DNA of 64,000 nucleotides from NCBI GenBank assembly GCA_958298945.1, contig OY282606.1:48373920-48437919 (forward strand), given 5' to 3'. The translations under genes and the position numbers were made by a program. The DNA comes from Atherix ibis (lineage: Eukaryota > Arthropoda > Insecta > Diptera > Athericidae). Below the pieces are notes generated by a model. It was not told the DNA's origin and searched no databases. It worked only from the letters and a program-made list of their open reading frames with translations. Position 1 is the first letter of the stretch, and every line of letters begins with the position of its first letter. Below are positions 36,745-47,425 of this stretch, piece after piece.

Positions 36745-37865
36745 TAAACTCTCTTTAATACAAAATAAATTCTATTGTATAATACAATAAGTCCTTAAAG
36801 AAAATATTTGCTCTTCAACACTTTAAAGCTTTGGGAATATTTTTTTTTTAAGATACAAAATAAAAATAGAAAAATTCTAAATATTTATTATTTGTTATCA
36901 CAATTTTTAGAAAATACTATCTCGACAAGGTCATTGATTATAAGTACTTCCTTTGTTTATGCACTTGTACTTTTTAAGATCTTCAGGGTCATTAAGGCTG
37001 GAAACGCTCGTAAATGGCAATTGCTCGTTATATCTTTTGAATCGGACGTGCCTACTACTTCATAAAAATTTCGATATGAAAATTGGAAAATCTCTATGTA
37101 ATAGCTTATATTATGTACAAGTAAATTGTTTCTTTATGCACAGCAACGCGTTTCGATAAATAATCAATGATACTGAATGTTGTTGAAGGTATCTGATAAA
37201 ATTCAAATTGCCTACCTTCCAAACACTTAACGAGAAAAATGTTCTTTTGTTTCTGTTTATTCCATTTGAAATCATTTATTTTTTACTATTTTGTACACAG
37301 AGAATTGTAATTTTACATATTAATTTGATTGTTTTATTCAAGTAATAAACATATTATTTACAATTTACAAACAAATTTTTTTTTTAATATTGACTACTTT
37401 CCATTGGTTTTTGGTATTAAATTTTATTGGTCTTAAAAAATTATTTTTCAATATTCGTACTTTTGCAATTCAAAATAAATTCAATTTTAATGTATAATTT
37501 TCTATAGAATCTCTTTTAACAGAGCTTTTATTTGTAGAATAAATTTTATGATAAATATTGTATAGAAAATGCGAATAATATTTCTAAATAATTGAAGGTC
37601 TAAATGTCTAATTTATAAATTTGATCGAAAGTAACAAAAGTACCAAAAAATAGGTGGTAATTGGCTAAGGTTTCTTATATTTCTTACTTCTATTACGGAA
37701 AACAATTGATTGGGATTAAAATTTGGTTTTTTCGTATCAAAGGTTTTATTAATTAAGACTTCTATTGTATGGTATAGTCTTCTTATGGGATTTTCTCTAT
37801 TTTTCAAATCATTTTTGGTAACTTATTCTTAGCAGTACAATTTCTCAGGAAATTCGTTAACAAGT
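36745..37865. other. AT-rich stretch, nothing recognised
   Basis: Short frames only. No terminal repeats or tRNA-like elements seen. Confidence 0.5.
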
Positions 37866-37867
37866 AA

Positions 37868-37942
37868 AGAGCACCTGGTCTAGGATTCGAGCTCAAGACC
37901 GCAGCGTACTAGACGCAGACGTCTCCTTGTCGCTAAATCAGT
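37868..37942 (-). repeat. tRNA-like SINE head (minus strand)
   Basis: On the minus strand TTAGCGACAAGGAGACGTC resembles a D-arm/A-box. It is followed at tRNA spacing by GAGCTCGAATCC, which matches the B-box pattern GGTTCGANTCC except near its start. The acceptor stem does not pair well. It differs from the 22476 copy, so it is a different SINE subfamily or a decayed tRNA pseudogene. Confidence 0.4.
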
Positions 37943-38110
37943 TTTTTTTTATTTGATTATAGAAAAAATAGGTGAAAAAGAGGCTCAGATCTAGAAAAGG
38001 CATTGGTTGAAAATTCTGATCTCCTTATATTACGTAGATACTGAAAGCTTCATCGTAGATCTGTAAAAAATAACTGCAAATATAATCGCGTTGTGAAAAT
38101 TTCTCATTTA

Positions 38111-39390
38111 ACAGTTCGGCTGAAAAGTTTATAAGATAACACAGCAAAAATATTTTTTTTTGCAAAATTCATTTTAATTATTCAACATAGTTGCCTTCGA
38201 GGGCGATACAGCGATTATAGCGATCTTCCAACTTTTCGATACCATTTTTATAGTACTCTTTCGGTTTTGCTTCAAAATAGGCCTCAGTTTCGGCAATCGG
38301 TCTTAAATTTCTTGCCAGCGAGCATTCTCTTGAGGTCTGCAAACAGGAAAAAGTCGCTGGGGGCCAGATCTGGAGAATACGGTGGATGGGGAAGCAATTC
38401 GTAGCCCAATTCATTGAGTTTGACCATCGTTTTCATCGACTTGTGACACGGTGCATTGTCTTGGTGAAACAACACTTTTTTCTTCTTCAAATGAGGCCGT
38501 TTCTTAGCGATTTCTTTCTTCAAACGATCCAATAACGCTATATAATATTCGCTGTTGATCGTCTGTCCCTTCTGGAGATAGTCAATGAATATTATACCAT
38601 GCGCATCCCAAAATACAGACGCCATCACCTTGCCAGCCGACTGTTGCGTCTTTCCGCGCTTTGGATTCGGTTCGTCGCTCGCTCTTCACTCTGCCGACTG
38701 CCGATTGGACTCTGGAGTGTAGTGACGGAGCCATGTTTCATCCATTGTCACATATCGACGCAAAAATTCGGGTTTATTGCGCTTTAACAGCTCCAAACAC
38801 TGCTCAGAATCATCAACACGTTGTTGTTTTCGGTCCACAGTGAGCTCACGCGGCACCCATTTTGCACACAGCTTTCGCATGCCCAAATATTCATGCACGA
38901 TATGTCCAACACGCTCTTTCGATATCTTCAGAGTCTCAGCTATCTCGCTCAACTTCACTTTACTGTCATTTAAAATTATTTTGTGGATTTTTTTGATGTT
39001 TTCTGCCGTAACCACCTCTTTTGGGCGTCCACTGCGTTCTGCATCAACTGTGCTCGTACGACCAGTTCGAAATTGACGAAACCAATATTCCACAGTTGAA
39101 ATAGCTGGAGCAGAGTCCGGATAACGTTTGTCAAACCATACTTTGGTTTCCACTGTACTTTTTTTCATCAAAAAGCAATGCTTTATCAATACACGAAATT
39201 CGTCGTTATCCATTTTTTTTTCAATAACAAAAGTTGCTTCACTCAAAATGCTATATCCCACGAACCAATCGAGCGATTGCTGTCAAATTGACAGGAATCA
39301 TTTGAAGGATGATGCTTTGTGATAATTAAGTGGATTTTTGTAAGAGGCGCCATCTAGACGTCAACCTTATAAACTTTTCAGCCGAACTGT
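38111..39390 (-). mobile_element. Mariner element of the irritans (Himar1-like) group
   Basis: TA flanks at 38109-38110 and 39391-39392. The ends are ACAGTTCGGCTGAAAAGTTT with a near-perfect inverted copy at the right, about 25 bp through ATAAG. Length 1280 bp. Terminal layout ACAG-T-GGCTGA-AAGT is the irritans pattern. Transposase on the minus strand. Confidence 0.93.
38178..39213 (-). pseudogene. Irritans-group mariner transposase, nonsense plus frameshift
   Basis: Starts MDNDEFRVLIKHCFLMKKST at the complement of 39211-39213. The sequence follows the irritans pattern closely: SGRPKEVVTAENIKKIHK, ISKERVGHIVHEYLGMRKLC, then AKWVPRELTVDRKQQRVDD. The first catalytic block VTMDETWLRHYTPESNRQSA ends at TGA (38686-38688), where the group normally has Trp. 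Reading continues in frame with GKVMASVFWDAHGIIFIDYL, FHQDNAPCHKS and LAPSDFFLFADLKRMLAGKK. There a small deletion near 38300 shifts the frame. The tail (IAETEAYFEAKPKEYYKNG to ALEGNYVE) reads in another frame. Inactive. Confidence 0.93.
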
Positions 39391-39842
39391 TAGTTTAAAA
39401 TATTAAAAATTTCATTCTAAAATAATCAAAAGTGCTCGAGTTGTAAACAATAACCAAAAGGGCCAAGAAAATAATGGAAATAGATATTGAGAGGACATCT
39501 ATAATTTTTTTAAAAAAGTTGTTTATTTAATTATGCCAAAGATCATTTAGCAGGTGTACCTATTTGAAGCGACAAAATCTAAGAAAATGTTACTGGGAGA
39601 TTTGTTGAAATTTGTTTTTAGTGGAAAAAAATTGTAAATGGCTAATTTTTGTAGATGTGGATAATTTAGATAGATTCCAATATATCTGCCATGATAAAGG
39701 AGAAAGAATTCCTACCGTGGAACAAGTGCTTTATTAGTGGAATGAGAGTAAAATACCCAAACCTATTTGCAACTGTTGGAAAAACTTATAAATAAGTTCG
39801 AGGGCATATGGAAAGCAGACTGGGTGACTGCGATCATAATTA

Positions 39843-39937
39843 AATTATATTTCAGGGAGTAAAATATTAATTTACTTCTGTAGAAGCTACGGATTTCCTT
39901 ATCTAAATATTAATAATAAACTCCCTGAAATATAATT
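39843..39937. repeat. Perfect 18-bp inverted repeat, 59-nt spacer
   Basis: AATTATATTTCAGGGAGT (39843-39860) and ACTCCCTGAAATATAATT (39920-39937) are exact reverse complements, and the AATATTAAT-type sequence inside can lengthen the stem. No coding sequence in it. It could be a tiny foldback or MITE relic. Confidence 0.65.
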
Positions 39938-40204
39938 TTTTTTAAATATTTACTAATTTTTAACATTCTGACCTAAGAAGTCGCTCTAAAAGAGTTTTTT
40001 ATCTTTTTTCCTTTTAAATGTTTCAAATTATAATTATTAAATTATTAATAAGCGATTCAATCTTATTAAAAAAAATTATAAATTGGATGTGCCGAACAAT
40101 TTTAATATGACAAAGTGCCTAAAATTAACAGCATAATATTCTTTGTATCAAGTAGGAGAGTTCTTCTTCTAAGGATATATTCTTTGACCCAGACATAGAC
40201 AGAC

Positions 40205-40255
40205 CAATTATCTCCGGGAATACTAATAATTCTAAACACAAATGGGGTTGGGTAT
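40205..40255 (+). pseudogene. Possible Jockey endonuclease crumb
   Basis: The stretch ending AAATGGGGTTGG, with ATTCTAAACAC before it, aligns by eye with the Jockey endonuclease site GGDYNAKHPKWGC (28561-28608). It translates as ISGNTNNSKHKWGW. Only about 50 bp are similar and the key Asp and Asn positions are not kept, so this is a weak call. Confidence 0.3.
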
Positions 40256-41017
40256 ATTTACTTAAAATTTTATCTGTGATTAGTTAAGATTATGTTATAC
40301 AGTTGAGGTTAATTGTTGAATAGATCATTAGATTTTAACTTTACCTTAAGGTATATACCCTTAAGTTTGTATATTTGCTTAAGGATAGAGTTTAGAATTT
40401 AATCAGCTGTAGCACATTGATGAGTATCTGAAATGAGTGAAATCGAAAGTAGAAAAGCTTTTAGTAAAGTAATGTAAATTTAGGGAATTTTGGATCTCTA
40501 CTACTGTGGGTAAAGCTGATATTGGTTTTTGTATATTTGCATGCATGAGTTCATATAGAAAATCCTTCCACTACGAGTACTCTTTACAAGGGTTACTATG
40601 AAATTAGCAATACAGTTTGAAATTCACAATCTATATTTGCATTTATATACCATACACAAATATGGAATTAAATTTTCCTGCAAACTGTCTTAAACACTGT
40701 ACAAATATACACGCAACAGATATTCTTGTATACCTTTGAATGTATAGCTACAGGAATATAGAAATCCTTACGGAGTATTGAGCATATTGACTTGGGATTC
40801 GACAAAATCTCGTCGATAATGTTTATGGGATGCCAAAATGAATTATTCTGCACGGATGGTAAAGATGATCAATCGATTTTTATAGCCATCTGAAAATAGG
40901 GATGACTTGTTCCAATTGTGCATCGTTCGTGTCACCATTGCTACTACTATCCAACATCACAGAACACCGTCAGTATAGCTCGGAATGAAATTGGCAGCGC
41001 AGTTGCTCATCTAAAAA

Positions 41018-41514
41018 TCACTCTCGATTGATTGAAACAAGAGGAAACGGAAATGTGAACAAGATTCTTCGTACACGTACAAGTTGGAAAATTGTTTTTT
41101 CCCAAGTTTCTCCTGGTCGCTGCTTTAATTTATTTTTGTACTTTTTCATTTCTTCTAATCTGATTTTTACTTTTTTCAAGTGTATTTTAAACTGAAAATT
41201 GTATAAGTGGAAGGCAAGGGCAATTGCAGAGCACATCTATTGGAGCACACCAAAATTATGAACATCTTTTGAATAAAATGAGTTTGGTATTTTAATTTGT
41301 GGCTTTTTATAGGATTTCTTAGCAAATAAATTGATATCCATATCGTTGCAAAAGCTTCCAGTAGCCATTACATCAAAGGAAAATTCAAATTTGATATTAA
41401 ACATAATCCAGTTTCTAGCTAAAGCGGAAATTTTCTCAGTGGCATTTGTAAAGTGGTGTAACTCAAATTCCGTCAACATGTCGGTGTATAGATTGATGGT
41501 TAAGATTTGTGGAC
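41018..41514 (-). other. Unassigned long frame with one internal TAG
   Basis: On the minus strand one frame runs from just inside 41514 to 41018 with a single TAG (about 41237-41239). The first part has its ATG at 41479 and is 80 codons long (MLTEFELHHFTNATEKISAL, later ATGSFCNDMDINLF). The second is 72 codons and lysine-rich. About 165 codons with one stop is unusual in this AT-rich sequence, and the composition of the first part looks protein-like. I do not recognise a family, and no TE motifs are present. It could be a host exon, a decayed gene, an unrecognised repeat, or chance. Confidence 0.3.
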
Positions 41515-41623
41515 ACTAGCCTAGTCTGTCTAGTCATATAATATAATCAATTCGTGTTTTTAAGATGAAGAGGGCTTTAAATGCCCACCATCGAGGTGAA
41601 GGTAAACATTATTTCATTAATGG

Positions 41624-41914
41624 ATGGGAGGCGTCGTGTTACGCGTCCTAAAGTCTGGCACTTGCTGTGCAATTTGCTTTTCAGCACTCCAAGCGAATGA
41701 ATTAATTATTCTTGAAGATTCTCTAGATTTTAAGCCTGTGTACAAGTTTATATATAAGCTTAATTATTCAGTTGGGAAATATAGTTTGTACGTACATGTC
41801 TTCACAAGCAGAGGTAAACTTAATCGTTTTAAGTTGAGAAGTGGAAGCAAGATTTCATTGTTTGTGTCTGAACTTTTTTGCGTCGATTTCTTCAGTTTGC
41901 ACAATTTTTGTTGA
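41624..41914 (+). CDS. Unassigned 96-codon ORF
   Basis: Opens with ATG (MGGVVLRVLKSGTCCAICFS) and ends at a stop after 96 codons. It contains a CCxxC cluster near residues 14-18 and four other cysteines. It diverges from the minus-strand frame at 41018-41479, with about 145 bp between their ATGs. That gap holds GGGCTTTAAATGCCC, a short inverted repeat near 41572. I see no family signature, signal peptide or membrane segment that I would defend. It may be an exon, a small gene or a random ORF. Confidence 0.2.
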   Translation: MGGVVLRVLKSGTCCAICFSALQANELIILEDSLDFKPVYKFIYKLNYSVGKYSLYVHVFTSRGKLNRFKLRSGSKISLFVSELFCVDFFSLHNFC

Positions 41915-43444
41915 CCCATAGAATACAATAATTCAAAGTTATATAAACAATATCGGTTTCAAAGAAACCCGTTCAAATAGCAAACACTTTTAAAAAAATC
42001 GTCTAAGTTTCGTACCCACAGCTATGAAATTTTTGTTTATTTAATATATAATGTTTATACTACGATATAAATGATTGGAAAAAATTTGCCAAATATTTTT
42101 ATAAGACTATACAAAGAATATAAGCTTATATCTGCATATATTCAGATTTTTAATTATCCATGCTTTGTTTGAAATACTTTGTGCTGAATTTGCAGTTTTG
42201 ATCATTGCATAATTTAAAATAATCTACTTAGATTTGTTTGTTTATCATTCTGATTTGTGTTGTGCTCTAATTTAGTTGACCTTTTTGAATTTTAAATAAA
42301 TAATATACGTTTAATGTGAATTTATATACATATGCATGGTTATAAATATACTCACTCAAAGCAATTAAATAATTTCATTTTGTTGCGGAATATGCTCGTA
42401 TAAAATAAAGTTTCTGATTTTCATTTGGTTTTAAAAAAAACTTTACTCACATTCAAATAATTAGTATGATTCAAAATTTTCATTATATTGTATGATTATA
42501 AATTATTTGTTTGGGTTATCCTTTTACATATTATAAATAGTCTCAATTGGTGTATCACAGAGGATTAATTAAATACAAAATGGAAAAAATAATTATCACG
42601 TACCAAAATTGAATTTCTTGCATAAAAACTAAAATAAGTTAAGATAAAATTAGGAAGTTTGCTTATTTGTATTTAAGGTCTCTTTAGTAAAAAGCAGTGG
42701 CCATTTTTTGAAAATAAGTAATTTTATTCTACTTATACAAATATACCTAGTCCATTTCTATAAATATAAAATGCAATTTTATTAATCCAAAGTCTATTGA
42801 TCCAAAATTTCTCATACTATATAATATAAAATACTACACTTGTACAATTTCAATCGCTGAAATTTTCATTCTATCACCTTTTTATTTTCCTGGAATATTT
42901 ACAACATATACGAAAATTTTAATAAAATATGGAATATTCGTTTCTAGACATAGTAAATTTTTCTTTTTTTATTGATTATATTTTAAAGTTGAACATATAA
43001 AATTTGATCAGAAAAATTTGAAGAATTTTCATATTTTGATGATTGCATTTTAAAGTTGAATAGTTGAGAATTTATAAGTGATAAAAGCTTGACCAAAACA
43101 AGATGGATTATTTCCTTAATAACGTAAAGTATGGTCTACTTTAGGTTATTTATTTTTATATATCTTTTATATATTATTGATTGCATTTCAAAGATGATTG
43201 TATAAAAATTGATCAACATTAAAAACTGAATTTAAATAAGTTCGGTAGATTCTTTATCAACCAAAAATATGGGGTTTAGAAGAAAAATTAAAAACGAATA
43301 GGAAAATGTTTTTCTAAATGATAGTAAAATTTTTTTATATTGTTGATTGCCTTTGAAAGTTGAACATGTTACAGTTGATCAGTCTTTAAAACTTGATTGA
43401 AACAAGATCGATCAATTCTTTGTCAACCTCTAGCATGAAATATA

Positions 43445-44754
43445 AGGTGTAGTAAAAAGTAATCCATTATTTTGCCAATAGATGGCTTTAGGAGTCTGTA
43501 TCTCCCGTTATAAAAGTGCGATCGGTTTGCACTAGATGGCGTTAGAAAGATAAGATTTCGTACTAAAAAAGTTTTTGATACAGTTTTGTGATTACTTGAC
43601 TCAGTATTTTTTTAGCACCCGTCCACGATGGACACCAACAAAGATAAAATACGCCATATGTTACAGTTTTTCTTCGATAAAGGCGAAAACGCAAGCCAGG
43701 CAGCTGAAAATGTGAATAGTGTTTGTGGTCCTGATACTGTAACAGTCAATCATGGGCAATTTTAGTTTCGTCGATTCCGTTCCGGTAATTTTGATGTCAA
43801 AGATGCACCACGCTCTCGATAAAATAATGGATGCACCACGCTCTCGATAAAATAATCGAAAATGTCGATAAAATAATGGAAATCGTCGAGTCCGACCGTG
43901 ACGTAAGCATTGTTTCGATTGCCAAGGAGCTAAACATTGCACAAAAAACCTTTTGAAACCACTTAAATAAGGCTGGATACAAAAAGAAGCTCGATGTATG
44001 GGTGCCACACGAGTTATCGCAAAAAAACCTCATGGACCGAATTTCCATCTGCGAATCGCTGCTGAATCGCAACAATATCGATCCATTTCTGAAGCGGATG
44101 GTTACTGGTGATGAAAAGTGGGTCACTTACGATGACGTCAAGCGACAACGGTCGTGGTCAAATCGCGGTCACCCGGCGCAAACGGTGGTCAAGCCAGGAT
44201 TGACAGCCAGGAAGGTTTTGCTGTGTGTTTGGTGGGACTGGCAGGGAATCATCTACTATGAGCTGCTCCCCTACGGCCGAACTCTTAATTCGGACCTATA
44301 CTGTCAACAATTGGACCGTCTGAAAGAAGCAATTGCGCAGAAGCGGCCAGCTTTGGCCAATAGGAGAGGAATTGTGTTCCATCAGGACAACGCCAGGCCG
44401 CATACATTGATAGTGACCCGCCAGAAAATCCGGGACCTTGGTTGGGATGTTCTTATGCATCCACCTTATAGTCCGGACCTGGCACCAAGTGATTACCACC
44501 TCTTCCTGTCTATGACGAATGATTTTGCAGGTGAAAAATTCGCCTCAAGAGAAGATTGTGAAAATCGACTATCCCAGTTTTTTGCCAATAGGGACGAGTG
44601 TTTCTATGAGAGTGGCATTATAAAATTACCTCCAAAATGGCAACAAGTTATCGAACAAAACGGTGCATATTTGACCTAAATCGTATCATTCTATCTATGC
44701 TAAATAAAACCTTCAATTTAATGCAAAAATAATGGATTTCTTGTTACTACACCT
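43445..44754 (+). mobile_element. Mariner element, family D, inserted in the satellite
   Basis: TA flanks at 43443-43444 and 44755-44756. The left end is AGGTGTAGTAAAAAGTAATC; the right end inverted is AGGTGTAGTAACAAGAAATC, continuing CATTATTTT on both sides. Length 1310 bp. The flanks on both sides belong to one satellite unit, so the insertion is younger than the array. Confidence 0.9.
43628..44679 (+). pseudogene. Mariner transposase, family D, N-terminal lesions and intact catalytic half
   Basis: Start at 43628 (MDTNKDKIRHMLQFFFDKGE). TAG at 43763-43765 (codon 46) interrupts the first HTH where GQFWFRRFR is expected. A tandem duplication at about 43802-43856 repeats GATGCACCACGCTCTCG with ATAAAATAATG and disturbs the frame. 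A TGA at 43954-43956 interrupts the second HTH. From 44002 the frame is open for 225 codons: LMDRISICESLLNRN, MVTGDEKWVTYDD, ARKVLLCVWWDWQGIIYYEL, FHQDNARPHT and LAPSDYHLF (34 residues between aspartates), ending AYLT. The catalytic half is preserved but the DNA-binding half is not. Confidence 0.9.
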
Positions 44755-44821
44755 TATATTAAAGAAAATTAAAAAAAAAAAAAAAAAATTTTTCTAAAAA
44801 GGGATAATTTTTATTTGTTTA

Positions 44822-45324
44822 TTTATTTTGTTTGTATGAAAAGTCTCTAAAAAGAGTGTCAGAGGCGATTTTATAGCAACAAGACCCTGAGGCCATTTGG
44901 CAACAACATGTTACGTGTGGCCTAGCATTACCTGCTTCCCTAATGGAAGGGAAGTAATCGATAGCTAATTGGAGGGAGCAATTCAATGTTATTAAATGTT
45001 GTGGAGCAAATTAGGTGGAGTCCTATTAAAGAGGATATTCTAGATAAAGTGGCGTTTATTTAGGATATGAGATATAGTAAGATGAACACTACAGGAATGA
45101 TAGAAAGGAGGCGGTTGGTTGCCGAAAAGAAAATTATCTTACCCATAATTTCGTAATGGTTGTTGAGTAGACTGGCTCTACAATAGTCGGACAATATATG
45201 GAAAGAAATTTTAAACCGTTGATTTGGTCTTCTTGTTTACGCATAGCTAATAATGTTAGGTAAGCAGGATGGGTAAGCTTGGAGTTATAGTCTCTCCCAT
45301 GAAAACCATCGAGAACCCAATGCA
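44822..45324. other. Unassigned segment within the satellite region
   Basis: Less AT-rich than its neighbours and unlike the satellite. A 63-codon minus-strand frame at 45134-45325 is not recognised. A phrase near 44865-44885 (TTTTATAGCAACA) recurs near 62636-62650, so it may be part of a dispersed repeat. Confidence 0.35.
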
Positions 45325-46822
45325 ATTTGACATTTTAAGCGTTGAACAGATAGCAATTATTATTCGTTGTTAATTGTATAAAAATTGATAGGCACTAAAA
45401 ACCCGATTGAAATAAATTTCGTTGATTGTTTGTTAAAAAAAATATGGACTACATAACAAAAACTGAAACGACATAAAAAATGCTCTTTTAAATAGAGTAA
45501 ATTTTTTCATATTTTGTTGATTGCATTGCAATGTTGAACATATAAAAATTGATAAACGATGAAAATTTGATTGGAAAAAGTTCAGTCGATTATTTGTCAC
45601 TCGGAAAAATTATATATGCTGATTTGAAAAACCAAACCTTTTATTTTAGTAAGAAAAAATTATGAAATAAATTAAATTTATACACAATTTATTGTCAAAT
45701 TTTTTTGTACTATATGTTCAACCTTTCCCTCCTTTCCTAATAAATTTGAAAGAGTCGCTTCATTAGCATTCTTTATTTTTATATACAAAATATACCATTT
45801 TGCATTTGTTTATAAATTATGGTATACTTATGAATAAATACAAGAAAAAAGTTAAGTGAATAAAACTATAAGAAAAATTAACTTATTTAGTACTACTACT
45901 TTATCGATGACTCAGTATCTATAGTGTCACAACAATAAATGTCACCAAAATAATTATTAAGTTTTTTATATTTATTGACGAAAAGAAAAATTTACTTACT
46001 TTGCATTCTAGTAACTATAAATTCAAGTCTGTTTTTTGCTGTTATATTGTAAACTTGAACTAAATTAAAGTCGGCCGAATGAATTAATATTTATGAGTTT
46101 TGTTAAAAGTTATTGTATTTTTTTTTTATTTTAATCAAAAACTTAACACTTAATGACACTGCGATTCTCTGATACGTAAAGTCATAAAGTTTATAATTTA
46201 AGGAAATTCGAATCATCCTTAACGTTATCTGTAATTCAAATCTTTTCGAAAAGCTTAAATATTTTTTTATATATTGTATAATCCTTAACATTTGACTTTT
46301 GGTTATATATTAAATATACAAAAATTTATTTCAATGTAAATTTTTTAATAATTTTTATAATATTTGTCATTATGTGACTAAATAATTTTTTACAAGGAAA
46401 TAAGTTTACTCAAAAATTTTCTAAATTAATTACTACGAATTTTCTGGGAAAACTTTTAAAAAATTCTTAGTAATATAGCTTAGGAAAGTTTATATATAAA
46501 TTACGCATCATTGTGATGTTATCTTTAGCTTTTACGATGGTAAGATACATATTTTGCTAAATGAGATACGGTTAATTATTTAAATACTAGCAAAGTCATA
46601 TTAAAATGTATTAAAAATATTTTTTTTTTTAAAAAAAAACCGTTTAAGACAAAAATTTTCAAGCAAATTTATAAAAAAAATTATAAAACTATATTAATTT
46701 TTTTTGTTATTAATCAAAAAAAAAAAATCTATCCAAAATACGTTGACAACTACACCCTCTTCTGTTTGCACAATTTTTGGGAGTTGAAAAGGAAATTGTC
46801 TACGATCAACTCATTTACTTGT

Positions 46823-46900
46823 ATTTAAAATAAAATGAGATAAATAATGATTTAAAATAAAATAAGAGTAAAAATACTTTCTCATTTTATTTTAAATCAT
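46823..46900. repeat. Two direct copies and one inverted copy of a 17-bp AT motif
   Basis: ATTTAAAATAAAATGAG (46823-46839) is the exact reverse complement of 46881-46897. ATGATTTAAAATAAAAT (46847-46863) is the exact reverse complement of 46884-46900. Either 5' copy can therefore pair with the same 3' arm, giving two mutually exclusive hairpins. Confidence 0.65.
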
Positions 46901-47425
46901 AAAATTTTTAAGAAGTTAAATAACATTTTCAATATATTGAAATATAAAGACGCGACAACCGGGAGTACGGTCTAGGCTTGCTGAATTAAAGAACTTCATA
47001 CGTCCCGTATTTGCGCCGCGGTCTTCTAATTCGGCACTGTCCGCTTTCGGGACCTACCTCGTTTTTTGAGCTCATAAATGGAGAAACTGTAGACATTCTC
47101 GGCAGGATATATCTCATTCATATGGATTAAGCGTCTAGCCTATCGTAGTTTATTTAACTTAATTTTATTCAAAAACCGAACGTTGCGAAAACACATTATG
47201 GGGCGGTATAATTAAATAGGCTCCGAAATGTACGAGGCTTAAAATTCTCCTTTTGACCGCGGACAAGAGTTTGCAATGGTTTTAGCTGAGAACTCAAGTT
47301 CCCAAACAATCCATGAGGACTCACAATACTGGTTGCAAAATAATTTAAAGTGACTGAAGTAGGCTCTATTTTCTGTCTCTATATTGTTATAGGGTGCGAC
47401 CCGTGACCGCAAAGAGAAAATTATA

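Larger units (their letters stand above)
42965..45620 (+). repeat. Degenerate satellite-like array, units about 140-166 bp, interrupted
   Basis: The recurring core is TTGATTGCATTTTAAAGTTG, then AACATATAAAAATTGATCA, then ACTTGATTGAAA-AAG and TTTGTCAACC. Core starts are near 42974 (partial), 43041, 43179, 43345, 45325 and 45519. The unit at 43345 is split by mariner D: its second half (GAAAATTAAAAA...TTTTTCTAAA) resumes at 44757. A further unrelated segment (44822-45324) separates the next units. Units diverge by roughly a quarter by eye. No coding potential. Confidence 0.65.

Noticed and set aside
44771..44800. Retrotransposon poly(A) tail after mariner D
   Set aside because: The A run fits the A-rich part of the satellite unit that resumes after the mariner; no retrotransposon coding sequence precedes it.
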